Shown one piece after another: positions 30,412 to 39,562 of a DNA stretch of 64,000 nucleotides. A program made the position numbers and the translations under genes. This stretch comes from an uncultured Vibrio sp. Its GTDB lineage: Bacteria; Pseudomonadota; Gammaproteobacteria; Enterobacterales; Vibrionaceae. Below the pieces are notes generated by a model. That model ran no database searches and was not told where the DNA came from. It worked only from the letters and a program-made list of their open reading frames with translations. Within the stretch, counting starts at the first letter, position 1, and the number at the start of each line of letters is the position of its first letter. The DNA is taken from NCBI RefSeq assembly GCF_963675395.1, contig NZ_OY776223.1, positions 1,550,001-1,614,000 on the forward strand, read 5' to 3'.

Positions 30412-32616
30412 ATGCGTCCATCCATTGCCAGAGTGGCACTACCCGTTCCACTCGACAAACAGTTTGATTATGCCATCCCGGGACACCTGTTCCCGATCAT
30501 TGGCGGGCGCGTATCCGTACCTTTTGGCCGTCAAACTCTGGTGGGTATTGTCACCGCGATGGTAAACCACTCAGATTTTCCTATAGCACAGCTCAAGCCA
30601 ATAAAAGCCGTTCTGGATTCACAACCTATCTGGTCAGAAAAGCTGTACTCATTGCTGACATGGTGCAGCCAGTTTTATCAGTATCCACTCGGCGATACGC
30701 TGCACAATGCGATGCCAGCTGCACTTAGAAAAGGGAAACCGGCTGATTTCGCCACTTTACAGGAATGGCAAATCACCGAGTCGGGGAAAGATAAACTGAT
30801 GCAAGGCCTTGACCGCCGTGCAGTAAAGCAACAAAAAGTGCTGCAAATTCTTGCCAACGGTGCTGTCCCTCATCAAGAGTTTGTAGAGCACGAGATCGCC
30901 TCTACGGTTCTGAAGTCTCTAGAAGAGAAAGGCTGGATTAAGCGAGTTGAGAAAAAGCCGACCATTTCAAAATGGCCTGAGCAGGTAGAGAACGATGTCG
31001 ACAAACCAAAGCTTAATCATGAGCAAGCACTAGCCATTGCCAGTGTGAATAGCCAAACGGGTTTTGCCTGCTATTTATTAGAAGGCGTAACGGGCTCCGG
31101 TAAGACCGAAGTTTATCTGAATCTGATCAAACCCGTGTTAGAAAAAGGGCAACAAGCGTTAGTTTTGGTGCCAGAAATTGGCCTTACTCCGCAAACCATT
31201 AATCGCTTTAAGCATCGCTTCGACGTGCCTGTCGAGGTGATACATTCAGGTTTAAATGATACCGAGCGTTTAAACGCGTGGTTATCAGCTCGTGATAAAG
31301 CGGCGGGAATCATCATCGGGACTCGCTCTGCCCTACTTACACCGTTTGCTGAACTCGGCATTATTATTGTCGACGAAGAACACGACTCTTCTTACAAGCA
31401 ACAGGATAGTTTGCGCTACCACGCTCGTGATGTTGCGGTTATGCGCGCACACAAAGAGCAAGTGCCAATTGTGCTGGGGTCTGCAACTCCGGCGCTAGAA
31501 ACGCTGCATAATGCGTTATCGGGTAAGTACCATCACCTTACGTTAACTCAGCGTGCGGGCTCTGCAGTACCAACCACGAATAAAGTGCTCGACGTTAAAG
31601 GTCAATATTTAGAAAGTGGATTGTCTGCGCCACTGATCGCCGACATGCGCAAACACCTGAAAGCGGGCAACCAGGTGATGCTGTTTCTTAACCGCCGAGG
31701 TTTCTCCCCTGCCCTGATGTGCCACGAATGTGGTTGGATTGCAGAATGTAAGCGCTGTGATGCTTATTACACCTTCCATCAATACAGTAATGAAATACGC
31801 TGCCATCATTGTGGATCGCAGCAACCTGTGATTCATCAATGTCAGGGATGTGGCTCCACTCAATTGGTCACTGTCGGTGTCGGCACCGAGCAGTTAGAAC
31901 ATCAGTTAGCTCAACTCTTCCCAGAGTACAAAGCCATTCGTATCGACAGAGACAGCACCCGTCGTAAAGGCAGCTTAGAAGATGCCTTAGAATCGATTCG
32001 CAAAGGCGATTACCAGATTTTGATTGGTACACAGATGCTCGCCAAAGGGCATCATTTTCCGAACGTAACCCTGGTTGCACTATTGGATGTGGATGGCTCC
32101 CTATATAGCAGTGACTTTCGTGCTTCTGAACGCCTCGCGCAGCTGTTTATTCAAGTTGCCGGACGGGCTGGTCGTGCAAGTAAACCTGGTGAAGTAATTC
32201 TGCAAACTCACCACCCCGAGCACAGTTTGTTACAAGCACTGTTGCAAAAGGATTACCGTCACTTTGCCATAACCGCCTTAGAGGAGCGGAAATTAGCGCA
32301 ACTTCCTCCCTACAGTTACCTGACTCTATTCAAAGCTGAGGCAAACCAAAGTGAAGTCGTCGAAGACTTCCTGCGTCAGGTGCGCTTTACTCTGGAGTCA
32401 CACCCATTATTTGACGACACCTGTATGGTGCTTGGTCCGACGCCTTCCCCTCTGGCTAAGCGAGCAGGAAAATATCGCTGGCAACTTTTGCTGCAAACTC
32501 AACATCGTTCATTGATGCAAAAGTTATTAACCAGTGCAAAACCTGCTATTGAGTTGTTACCTAATGCCAAGAAAGTGCGTTGGAATTTAGATATAGAACC
32601 ACAGGACCTGAGCTAG
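30412..32616 (+). CDS. priA: primosomal protein N' (replication restart helicase PriA)
   Basis: 734 residues, full length. A 3'-to-5' superfamily-2 helicase that recognises stalled forks and loads DnaB via PriB/DnaT. The N-terminal 3'-BD domain (VALPVPLDKQFDYAIP) is followed by Walker A GVTGSGKTEVYL (about residues 224-235), DEEH in IIIVDEEHDSSYKQQD, and GSATPALE. A zinc-binding insert with four Cys pairs (CHECG, CKRC, CHHCG, CQGCG; about 436-482) and helicase motifs QMLAKGHHFPNVTLV and QVAGRAGR follow. All intact. The priA-cytR-ftsN order is as in enterobacteria. Confidence 0.97.
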   Translation: MRPSIARVALPVPLDKQFDYAIPGHLFPIIGGRVSVPFGRQTLVGIVTAMVNHSDFPIAQLKPIKAVLDSQPIWSEKLYSLLTWCSQFYQYPLGDTLHNAMPAALRKGKPADFATLQEWQITESGKDKLMQGLDRRAVKQQKVLQILANGAVPHQEFVEHEIASTVLKSLEEKGWIKRVEKKPTISKWPEQVENDVDKPKLNHEQALAIASVNSQTGFACYLLEGVTGSGKTEVYLNLIKPVLEKGQQALVLVPEIGLTPQTINRFKHRFDVPVEVIHSGLNDTERLNAWLSARDKAAGIIIGTRSALLTPFAELGIIIVDEEHDSSYKQQDSLRYHARDVAVMRAHKEQVPIVLGSATPALETLHNALSGKYHHLTLTQRAGSAVPTTNKVLDVKGQYLESGLSAPLIADMRKHLKAGNQVMLFLNRRGFSPALMCHECGWIAECKRCDAYYTFHQYSNEIRCHHCGSQQPVIHQCQGCGSTQLVTVGVGTEQLEHQLAQLFPEYKAIRIDRDSTRRKGSLEDALESIRKGDYQILIGTQMLAKGHHFPNVTLVALLDVDGSLYSSDFRASERLAQLFIQVAGRAGRASKPGEVILQTHHPEHSLLQALLQKDYRHFAITALEERKLAQLPPYSYLTLFKAEANQSEVVEDFLRQVRFTLESHPLFDDTCMVLGPTPSPLAKRAGKYRWQLLLQTQHRSLMQKLLTSAKPAIELLPNAKKVRWNLDIEPQDLS

Positions 32617-32951
32617 CAAACGTTTAACTATGTAATGAATTACCTTTTAATGTGATAAGAATCACGTTGTCATTGTGGATTTTGTTAAACAGACCGTAAC
32701 TTTCGCGATAGAAATGAATAGACTATCCCAATTAGCAAAGTCTCAAGTGCTTTGCAGAAAATGATTTTAAATGAACACTATAGCAATTCCCCAAATTTGA
32801 AGTGTTGTTCTGGAAATAAACACGTACTTTGCTCGACAAACAAACACCAATAATGTGACGGTAAAGTGCGAATTTATCTGTACTCAATGACAGTAATTTC
32901 ACTACAGGGAATAACGTCATCTTGGCGAACAATTTGAGAGGTTAAAAAACT
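32617..32951 (+). promoter_or_regulatory. cytR upstream region
   Basis: 335 bp, A+T-rich, no coding frame. It contains one clear CRP site (entered separately) and a weaker half-site, TGTGACGG, near 32855. No priA terminator with a T-run was found. Confidence 0.45.
32651..32666 (+). promoter_or_regulatory. CRP-cAMP binding site upstream of cytR
   Basis: TGTGATAAGAATCACG matches the consensus TGTGA-N6-TCACA at 9 of 10 positions. In E. coli cytR is CRP-activated and self-repressed. The site is about 285 bp before the cytR ATG, so the transcript would start well upstream or the site may act on another promoter. Confidence 0.6.
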
Positions 32952-33959
32952 ATGGCGACAATGAAGGATGTTGCCCAGCTTGCGGGAGTATCTACCGCGA
33001 CGGTATCTCGAGCATTAATGAACCCGGAGAAAGTCTCCTCTTCAACCAGAAAAAGAGTTGAAGACGCGGTACTCGAAGCAGGTTACTCACCAAATTCATT
33101 AGCGCGTAATTTACGACGAAACGAGTCGAAGACCATTGTTACGATCGTTCCTGACATCTGCGACCCTTACTTTTCCGAAATCATACGTGGAATCGAAGAT
33201 GCCGCGATGGAACACGGCTATCTCGTTTTATTGGGAGACAGCGGCCAGCAGAAGAAACGCGAAAGTTCATTCGTAAACCTAGTATTTACCAAACAAGCAG
33301 ACGGGATGCTGCTGCTAGGTACTGACTTACCGTTTGATGTGAGTAAACCCGAGCAGAAAAACCTGCCACCAATGGTCATGGCGTGTGAATTTGCACCGGA
33401 GTTGGAGCTACCAACCGTTCATATCGATAACCTGACTTCTGCGTTTGAGGCGGTAAATTATCTGACTCAGCTTGGCCATAAACGTATTGCGCAAATTTCA
33501 GGTCCCGATACGGCGGTATTATGCCAATTCCGTCAACAAGGCTACCAACAAGCGCTGCGTCGTGCCGGAATCAATAGAGATCCACAATACAGTATTGTCA
33601 CCGAGTTCTCTTTTGACGGCGGTGCAAAAGCCGTACGTAAGCTACTGGAGCTAGCTGAGCCACCAACAGCGATTTTCTGTCACTGTGACACGATGGCAAT
33701 CGGCGCCATTCAAGAAGCGAAAAAGCTCGGCTTCCGTGTACCACAAGATCTATCGGTAGTAGGTTTTGATGACATCAATTTCGCACAGTACAGTGATCCA
33801 CCGTTAACGACCATCTCTCAGCCTCGCTACGAGATTGGCCGACAAGCAATGCTAATGATGTTAGAGCTTTTAAAAGGCCACGACGTACATTCCGGCTCTC
33901 GTCTTCTGGAGACGAACCTGATTATACGCGGCAGTGCTGCGCCCCCTCAACGAGCGTAA
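32952..33959 (+). CDS. cytR: LacI-family repressor CytR
   Basis: 335 residues. The N-terminal helix-turn-helix is MATMKDVAQLAGVSTATVSR, with the hinge YSPNSLARNLRR. The periplasmic-binding-protein-like ligand domain follows (VGFDDINFAQYSDPPLTTIS near the end). CytR represses nucleoside uptake and breakdown genes together with CRP and is relieved by cytidine; in vibrios it also affects competence and biofilm. The call rests on the sequence and on the place between priA and ftsN. Confidence 0.93.
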   Translation: MATMKDVAQLAGVSTATVSRALMNPEKVSSSTRKRVEDAVLEAGYSPNSLARNLRRNESKTIVTIVPDICDPYFSEIIRGIEDAAMEHGYLVLLGDSGQQKKRESSFVNLVFTKQADGMLLLGTDLPFDVSKPEQKNLPPMVMACEFAPELELPTVHIDNLTSAFEAVNYLTQLGHKRIAQISGPDTAVLCQFRQQGYQQALRRAGINRDPQYSIVTEFSFDGGAKAVRKLLELAEPPTAIFCHCDTMAIGAIQEAKKLGFRVPQDLSVVGFDDINFAQYSDPPLTTISQPRYEIGRQAMLMMLELLKGHDVHSGSRLLETNLIIRGSAAPPQRA

Positions 33960-33998
33960 GTTTTTTCTCATCAATTTTAGTTAAGTCACTGTCGATTG

Positions 33999-34028
33999 AA
34001 AGCAGCACTCATTTGGTGCTGCTTTTTT
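33999..34028 (+). terminator. Rho-independent terminator of cytR
   Basis: AAGCAGCAC/GTGCTGCTT with loop TCATTTG, then TTTTTT. Confidence 0.92.
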
Positions 34029-34121
34029 GTATGTTCCTATCAAGATTAGAGAAACAGGGTGTTTTCTCGACTCGTTCTGGATTAACATATTTGCAAGAAT
34101 TCTTGATCACCAGAAATGACC

Positions 34122-34667
34122 GTGGCAAACAAAGATTATGTGAGAAGGGGGCGTGGTACCCCAAAAAAGTCGACAAAAAAACAACCTTCAAGAAAGAAGC
34201 CTTGGCGTAGTGGTCTACTGGCAATCGTGTTAGTAGGTGGTTTTGGCTATGGGCTGTACTTGCTAAACAATGATCCAGAGCCTCAGCCACAGGTGGTGCA
34301 GCAGTCAACGGCTCCAGTCAGCAAACCTAAGGCAAAGACAGATTTACCTCCCCCACCCGAAGAGAAATGGGAATATGTGGAATCTCTCCCCAATCGCGAA
34401 GTCGAAGTGGTCGCCAAAGAGATCCAAGTCTCGAAAATCCCTTACATCATGCAGTGCGGGGCTTATAAAACCCAAGCACAGGCTGAAGAACGCAAGCTAG
34501 CCATCGCTTTTCAGGGCTTAACGAGCAAGATTGTTAAAAAAGAAGGCAGCTCCTGGTATCGAATTATTCTAGGCCCATACAAATTTAAGCGCAATGCAGA
34601 AAAAGATCGCCATAAATTGCAACGCGCTAAAATCGAGCCGTGTGCCATTTGGAAAGAGAATTACTAA
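34122..34667 (+). CDS. ftsN: cell division protein FtsN
   Basis: 181 residues if the GTG at 34122 is used (product starts MANKDYVRRGRG, matching the MAQRDYVRR type of E. coli); an ATG two codons upstream at 34116 is the alternative. The layout is diagnostic: a basic cytoplasmic tail, one membrane helix (SGLLAIVLVGGFGYGLYLL, about residues 30-48), a Pro-rich periplasmic linker (PPPPEEKWEYVESLPNREVE, the activating FtsN-E segment) and a C-terminal SPOR domain (IMQCGAYKTQAQAEERKLAI) that binds denuded peptidoglycan. It triggers septal synthesis by FtsWI. Confidence 0.93.
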   Translation: MANKDYVRRGRGTPKKSTKKQPSRKKPWRSGLLAIVLVGGFGYGLYLLNNDPEPQPQVVQQSTAPVSKPKAKTDLPPPPEEKWEYVESLPNREVEVVAKEIQVSKIPYIMQCGAYKTQAQAEERKLAIAFQGLTSKIVKKEGSSWYRIILGPYKFKRNAEKDRHKLQRAKIEPCAIWKENY

Positions 34668-34748
34668 ACATAGAGGGCCTAGCCTCCTAGCTAGGTCCTT
34701 TATGTATTTTTCAGACTATCGAATACAAAGCATGAGAACAACGACACC

Positions 34749-34882
34749 GTCATTCCGAGGAGCCCCAGCGACATCAGGAATCTACTAACAGCAACTATGT
34801 CAATCGAAGCGAGCACTTTTCACATCAGTTCACTCGGGAAGTAGATCCTGAATCACGCTCCTTCGTCGCTGTTCAGGATGAC
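34749..34882. repeat. dispersed palindromic element, copy 2
   Basis: 134 bp. Left arm GTCATTCCGAGGAGC ... GGAATCTACT, right arm AGTAGATCCTGAATCACGC ... GTTCAGGATGAC. Both outer ends and inner borders are inverted relative to each other. Confidence 0.88.
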
Positions 34883-34911
34883 GAGAATTTAGGTCCACTG
34901 CATTCCAAGCC

Positions 34912-35045
34912 GTCATTCCGAGGAGCCAGAGCGACATCTGGAATCCACTCACAGCAACAATGTCAACCGAAGCGAATACCTTAAACATCATCACACTCGG
35001 GAAGTAGATCCTGAACCACGCTCCTTTGCCACTATTTAGGACGAC
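34912..35045. repeat. dispersed palindromic element, copy 3
   Basis: 134 bp, same orientation as copy 2 and 29 bp after it. The right arm has drifted (ends GGACGAC). Confidence 0.85.
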
Positions 35046-35073
35046 GGGCTTAACTTTCTACTTTAATTTCCCC

Positions 35074-35102
35074 CTTGAATCCCCTTTCCCCCTCCCCCAT
35101 AT
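35074..35102 (+). promoter_or_regulatory. sigma-32 heat-shock promoter of hslVU
   Basis: CTTGAA (-35), a 15-bp spacer and CCCCATAT (-10) fit the RpoH consensus (CTTGAA, CCCCATnT). It lies 40 bp before hslV, a known heat-shock operon. Confidence 0.85.
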
Positions 35103-35142
35103 ACAGTATTACTTCCAAAGAGAAATAATTAAGAGGTCGACT

Positions 35143-35694
35143 GTGACTACCATTGTATCTGTACGTCGAAATAATAAAGTCGTCATCGCGGGTGATGGCC
35201 AAGTATCTCTAGGCAATACCGTAATGAAAGGTAACGCGCGCAAAGTTCGCCGCCTATACAACAACAAAGTACTGGCAGGTTTTGCTGGCGGTACCGCGGA
35301 TGCCTTCACCCTTTTTGAGCGCTTCGAAAGCAAACTGCAAATGCACCAAGGCCACTTGACCAAAGCAGCGGTAGAACTGGCAAAAGACTGGCGCAGTGAT
35401 CGTGCGCTTCGTAAGCTGGAAGCACTGCTTGCAGTTGCAGACGAAACCGCATCTTTAATCATCACGGGTAATGGTGATGTAGTACAGCCTGAAAATGACT
35501 TGATAGCGATCGGCTCTGGTGGTGCATACGCGCAGGCCGCAGCAACGGCATTGTTAGAAAACACAGACCTTGATGCGCGTGAAATCGCGGAAAAAGCCCT
35601 GAACATTGCGGGTGACATTTGTGTTTTCACCAACCACAATCACACAGTAGAAGAGCTAGAATCAACTGCAGAACTGGCAACACCAGCTGAGTAA
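35143..35694 (+). CDS. hslV: ATP-dependent protease subunit HslV
   Basis: 183 residues from the GTG at 35143; the product then starts [20 protein letters not shown] with the catalytic Thr exposed after Met removal, as in all HslV proteins, and AAGAGG is the ribosome binding site. Upstream in-frame codons are in the promoter. It forms the proteasome-like double hexamer that degrades SulA, RpoH and misfolded proteins with Hsl[21 protein letters not shown] is conserved. 23 bp before hslU. Confidence 0.96.
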   Translation: MTTIVSVRRNNKVVIAGDGQVSLGNTVMKGNARKVRRLYNNKVLAGFAGGTADAFTLFERFESKLQMHQGHLTKAAVELAKDWRSDRALRKLEALLAVADETASLIITGNGDVVQPENDLIAIGSGGAYAQAAATALLENTDLDAREIAEKALNIAGDICVFTNHNHTVEELESTAELATPAE

Positions 35695-35717
35695 TCGTAA
35701 CGAAGTAAGGAAAGAAT

Positions 35718-37049
35718 ATGTCTGAAATGACCCCTCGCGAAATCGTTCATGAACTGAACCGCCATATCATTGGTCAAGACAAAGCAAAACGTTCGGTTGC
35801 GATTGCGCTTCGTAACCGCTGGCGTCGTATGCAACTTGAAGAAAGCCTGCGTGTCGAAGTGACACCAAAAAACATCCTGATGATCGGTCCAACCGGTGTT
35901 GGTAAAACTGAAATCGCTCGTCGCCTTGCTAAGCTAGCCAATGCGCCGTTCATTAAAGTAGAAGCGACCAAATTCACCGAAGTGGGTTACGTTGGTAAAG
36001 AAGTGGAAACTATCATCCGTGATCTTACCGATGTTGCCGTGAAGCTCACTCATCAACAAGAGATGGAAAAAGTGAAATTCCGCGCTGAAGAGCAAGCAGA
36101 AGAGCGTGTTCTGGATGCACTATTGCCACCAGCGCGAGATAGCTGGGGACAAGCAGAACAGAGCGAAGATTCCTCTCATACTCGTCAAATCTTCCGCAAA
36201 AAACTACGTGAAGGTCAGCTAGACGATAAAGAGATTGAAATCGATGTCGCTGCGCCGCAAATGGGTGTGGAAATCATGGCACCTCCTGGTATGGAAGAGA
36301 TGACCAACCAGCTGCAAGGTATGTTCCAGAACCTGGCGGGCGATACCAAGAAGAAGCGCAAGCTAAAAATTAAAGACGCGATGAAAGCCCTTGCCGAGGA
36401 AGAAGCAGCGAAGCTTGTGAATCAGGAAGAACTAAAAGAAGCCGCGATTTACAACGTTGAAAACAACGGCATCGTCTTCATCGATGAGATCGACAAGATC
36501 TGTAAGCGTGGTGAAAGCTCTGGCCCAGATGTCTCACGTGAAGGTGTTCAGCGTGACCTGCTACCATTGATTGAAGGTAGCACGGTTTCAACCAAACACG
36601 GCATGGTAAAAACAGATCACATCTTGTTTGTGGCTTCTGGCGCTTTCCAGGTCGCGAAGCCTTCTGATCTTATCCCTGAACTGCAAGGCCGTCTGCCAAT
36701 TCGTGTTGAACTTGAAGCACTAAGCAGTAACGACTTCAAGCGTATTCTGACTGAACCAAAAGCGTCATTGACTGAGCAATACATCGCGTTGATGAAGACA
36801 GAGGACGTAGACATTGAATTTACTGAAGACGGTATTACGCGAATTGCTGAAGCCGCGTGGACAGTAAATGAAACCACCGAAAACATCGGAGCTCGTCGTC
36901 TGCATACCGTTATGGAGCGTCTAATGGATGAGATTTCTTACGACGCCGCTGAGCAATCTGGTGCTAAGTTTGTGATTGATGCAGCCTATGTGCAAGCGCG
37001 TCTTGGCGATACGATTGAAGATGAAGATCTAAGCCGCTTTATTCTTTAA
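35718..37049 (+). CDS. hslU: ATP-dependent protease ATPase subunit HslU
   Basis: 443 residues, as in E. coli. AAA+ unfoldase for HslV. Walker A is [15 protein letters not shown] (about residues 56-70), the pore loop is GYVGKEVE, Walker B is [11 protein letters not shown], sensor 2 is [13 protein letters not shown]. The C-terminus EDLSRFIL is the tail that docks into HslV. The middle I-domain (about 110-240) is present. Complete. Confidence 0.97.
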   Translation: MSEMTPREIVHELNRHIIGQDKAKRSVAIALRNRWRRMQLEESLRVEVTPKNILMIGPTGVGKTEIARRLAKLANAPFIKVEATKFTEVGYVGKEVETIIRDLTDVAVKLTHQQEMEKVKFRAEEQAEERVLDALLPPARDSWGQAEQSEDSSHTRQIFRKKLREGQLDDKEIEIDVAAPQMGVEIMAPPGMEEMTNQLQGMFQNLAGDTKKKRKLKIKDAMKALAEEEAAKLVNQEELKEAAIYNVENNGIVFIDEIDKICKRGESSGPDVSREGVQRDLLPLIEGSTVSTKHGMVKTDHILFVASGAFQVAKPSDLIPELQGRLPIRVELEALSSNDFKRILTEPKASLTEQYIALMKTEDVDIEFTEDGITRIAEAAWTVNETTENIGARRLHTVMERLMDEISYDAAEQSGAKFVIDAAYVQARLGDTIEDEDLSRFIL

Positions 37050-37054
37050 GTGTG

Positions 37055-37084
37055 AGGGTCCTAGAGCCTAGGTTCTAGGACCCT
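37055..37084 (+). terminator. hairpin after hslU
   Basis: AGGGTCCTAGA/TCTAGGACCCT, a perfect 11-bp stem with an 8-nt loop, 6 bp after the hslU stop. There is no T-run, so it may be a 3'-end stabiliser or weak terminator. A related sequence (CTAGGGTCCAGAACCTAGGAG) occurs at about 37241. Confidence 0.6.
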
Positions 37085-37132
37085 AGTTGTCATTCTTGAA
37101 CGTAAGCTCAAACCTTGAGTTCCCTTTAAGCC

Positions 37133-37170
37133 GTCATCCCGAGGAGCCTTAGCGACATCAGGAATCTACT
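37133..37170 (+). repeat. dispersed palindromic element, left half only
   Basis: GTCATCCCGAGGAGCC ... GGAATCTACT matches the left arm of the full copies; the right arm is missing. The rest of the gap between hslU and menA shows no gene. Confidence 0.75.
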
Positions 37171-37362
37171 GACAACCAATGTATCATCGTCACTGGCGTC
37201 TTAAACACCATCGTTTACGTTTACCACACAGCCAATCACATCTAGGGTCCAGAACCTAGGAGCTTCTAGTCTTCCCAACTCTCATTGACTTGCTTTAGGT
37301 CAATAGCGCATCTGCTTCTTTATGCTTATACTGGACAAATCGGTTACTAGCACGAAATATCC

Positions 37363-38280
37363 ATGAAACAATCTCTACAGATCTGGCTCGACGCCGCTCG
37401 TCCCAAAACATTACCACTGGCCTTAGTCTCTATTCTAACCGGTAGTGTGCTCGCGTATGCAGCGGGTCAATTCTCAATGCCTATCTCCTTAATGGCTTTC
37501 GTCACGGCAACACTGCTGCAGATCCTTTCCAATCTGGCCAACGATTATGGAGACGCGGTAAAAGGAACCGACAATGAAAAACGCCTTGGTCCACTGCGCG
37601 CATTACAATCTGGAGCCGTAACCACAAAACAAATGAAACAGGCAATTGGCTTCAACATCGTGCTCACTATCATTTCCGGTCTGATCTTAGTGTTTTACTC
37701 ATTGAGCTCTCTGGAAAGCATTCTCACCTTCATCGGACTAGGTATTCTTGCCATCCTCGCTGCAATTGCCTACACCATGGGCAGTAAACCCTACGGCTAT
37801 GTTGGACTCGGTGATATTTCTGTGTTTCTATTTTTTGGCTTGCTTGGCGTATCCGGTACTTACTTCCTTCATACCGGGCATGTCGATACCACTCTATTCT
37901 TACCCGCTTTAGGTTGTGGCTTACTTGCTGTTGCAGTGCTGAACATCAATAACATGCGCGATATTGAAAATGACCGAGAGTGTGGAAAACGTACTGTCGC
38001 GGTTCGCTTAGGCCAACACAAATCGAAGCAGTACCACTTCATCTTGTTGGGAGGCGCAATACTCGCTTTCGCCGTTTACCTGCTCATTCAGGACAAACCG
38101 GTCTGGATCAGTCTGCCATTCTTATTGAGTATTTACTTTGTCGCTCACCATGGCAAGGCCGTTTGGGAAACCGAAAAGCCCGCACAGATCGCACCGATGA
38201 TGCCCGTCATCGTAAAATGCTCGCTGGTCACTAACGTTTTGTTTGCAACAATTGTGGTAGCTCAAACTCTGGTAAGTTAA
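37363..38280 (+). CDS. menA: 1,4-dihydroxy-2-naphthoate octaprenyltransferase
   Basis: 305 residues with eight or nine membrane helices. UbiA-superfamily enzyme that joins an octaprenyl chain to dihydroxynaphthoate in menaquinone synthesis. The first Asp motif is NDYGDAVKGTD (about residues 63-73), the second NNMRDIENDRECGKRT. N-terminal IWLDAARPKTLPLALVSILT is typical of MenA. It lies before rraA, as in enterobacteria. Confidence 0.95.
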   Translation: MKQSLQIWLDAARPKTLPLALVSILTGSVLAYAAGQFSMPISLMAFVTATLLQILSNLANDYGDAVKGTDNEKRLGPLRALQSGAVTTKQMKQAIGFNIVLTIISGLILVFYSLSSLESILTFIGLGILAILAAIAYTMGSKPYGYVGLGDISVFLFFGLLGVSGTYFLHTGHVDTTLFLPALGCGLLAVAVLNINNMRDIENDRECGKRTVAVRLGQHKSKQYHFILLGGAILAFAVYLLIQDKPVWISLPFLLSIYFVAHHGKAVWETEKPAQIAPMMPVIVKCSLVTNVLFATIVVAQTLVS

Positions 38281-38356
38281 AAAAGGATTGTCATTGCATT
38301 GACTTAATGCCCAGATATACTCAAAGACAACCAGTTTCTGTTTAGAAAGGTACGCT

Positions 38357-38899
38357 ATGGAATACAATACCTCAGCACTCTGTGATATCTACCTCGAGCA
38401 GGTAGATGTGGTTGAACCAATGTTCAGTAATTTTGGCGGTCGCGCTTCCTTTGCCGGACAAATCACCACCATCAAGTGTTTTGAAGACAATTCGCTTATT
38501 CGCGAAACGTTAGAGCAAGATGGCCTGGGACGCGTGTTGCTCATTGACGGAGGTGGTTCCTTACGCAAAGCCCTTGTAGACGCAGAAATTGCAGCCATCG
38601 CTGAAGAAAACGAATGGGAAGGCATTGTCGTATACGGCTGTGTTCGTGAGGTTGATGAACTGGAAGATATGAATCTGGGTATTCAGGCTCTGGCTTCTAT
38701 TCCTGTTGGTGCCGCCAGCCAGAGCATTGGTGAGTTCGATATCCCTGTGAACTTTGGTGGTGTTAGCTTTCTACCAGAAGACTACATTTACGCGGACAGC
38801 ACTGGCATTATTCTGTCTCCAGAACCGCTCAATATCGATCTAGAGCTGGATGAGGAAGTTGAGGAAGAAGAGTTAGAGGAACAAGATCCTAGGCTTTAG
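38357..38899 (+). CDS. rraA: ribonuclease E activity regulator RraA
   Basis: 180 residues. It binds RNase E and inhibits mRNA and 9S rRNA processing. The fold signature is [24 protein letters not shown] at residues 25-45 and [20 protein letters not shown]. The acidic C-terminal tail ([18 protein letters not shown]) is longer than in E. coli (161 residues), and of a kind common in vibrios. Shared terminator with zapB. Confidence 0.95.
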   Translation: MEYNTSALCDIYLEQVDVVEPMFSNFGGRASFAGQITTIKCFEDNSLIRETLEQDGLGRVLLIDGGGSLRKALVDAEIAAIAEENEWEGIVVYGCVREVDELEDMNLGIQALASIPVGAASQSIGEFDIPVNFGGVSFLPEDYIYADSTGIILSPEPLNIDLELDEEVEEEELEEQDPRL

Positions 38900-38923
38900 C
38901 GCTTTTCCCCACACCAAATACAC

Positions 38924-38948
38924 AAACACCCGCTTATCGCGGGTGTTT
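38924..38948. terminator. bidirectional terminator between rraA and zapB
   Basis: AAACACCCGC/GCGGGTGTTT with loop TTATC, T-run on the plus side. It lies between the convergent genes. Confidence 0.88.
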
Positions 38949-38972
38949 TCAATTCTGGACAGAAAGTCGGGA

Positions 38973-39215
38973 TTACTCCACCTCTTCCATTTTGCCAAGC
39001 AGTGCACGAATGCGCTCTTGCCACTGCGCGTGCTCTTGCTGAGCTTGCTGAGCTTTTTGCTCAAGCTCTTCACGTTGAGAGCGAAGATCGTTTGCTTCTG
39101 CTTCTAATTTTTCTTTATCACCTTTCAGCTCTTCAACTTCCATTTGAAGAAGAGTGATTGTGTCAACTGCAGTTTGAATTTTAGATTCTAGTTGTGCTAG
39201 TACTTCAAAAGACAT
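38973..39215 (-). CDS. zapB: cell division protein ZapB
   Basis: 80 residues, coiled coil along its whole length ([20 protein letters not shown]). ZapB joins ZapA-bound FtsZ at the ring and, via MatP, the chromosome terminus. It is divergent from glpX, as in E. coli. Confidence 0.93.
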   Translation of the reverse strand: MSFEVLAQLESKIQTAVDTITLLQMEVEELKGDKEKLEAEANDLRSQREELEQKAQQAQQEHAQWQERIRALLGKMEEVE

Positions 39216-39487
39216 CTTGGCCTACCTATGTTGTTCCGTTGGGATGATGCACGCGACAGGCATGCACCTTACCTATATAAGGTTTATTCTACTCAGCGTT
39301 GCGACGAGAAACACTCACTATATTCGATATTCTGCATCATTCGGTTAAAAAACCGGCGCAATCTCACTAAATAGTGACTTTTCTGATCACCGAAGCATTT
39401 TTGAGCAAGATATTTGCCTCTCGCCACGAGAAAAACTCACTCAGTATTGATCAAATTCAACTTAACCAAAGTAAAAGCCCGGCAAAA

Positions 39488-39519
39488 ACGCAAACGTTTC
39501 ACTACCGTTATGGTAAAAT
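39488..39519 (+). promoter_or_regulatory. glpX promoter with overlapping LacI-family operator
   Basis: ACGCAAACGTTTCACT (39488-39503) resembles a PurR box (ACGCAAACGTTTnCGT) and, less well, a Cra site. It covers the -35 region for an extended -10, TGGTAAAAT (39511-39519). The glpX ATG is 44 bp further on. Which regulator binds cannot be told by eye. Confidence 0.5.
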
Positions 39520-39562
39520 CGGCGCGCAAATTCTTCTTCCCTTTTGCTTATTTGGAGACATC

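Larger units (their letters stand above)
34668..35073. other. intergenic region with terminator-like hairpin and two repeat elements
   Basis: A hairpin built on CCTAGC/GCTAGG (about 34675-34698) follows ftsN. The rest is filled by two copies of the dispersed palindromic element (34749-34882 and 34912-35045). No coding frame is convincing. Confidence 0.7.

Noticed and set aside
34594..34788. Plus-strand frame across the end of ftsN
   Set aside because: Out of frame with ftsN and runs into a repeat element.
35026..35142. Longer HslV start
   Set aside because: The extra frame runs over the sigma-32 promoter and removes the N-terminal catalytic Thr; the GTG at 35143 is right.
39374..39562. Longer GlpX start
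   Set aside because: The extension covers the promoter/operator and is absent from GlpX proteins; the ATG at 39563 has a ribosome binding site.
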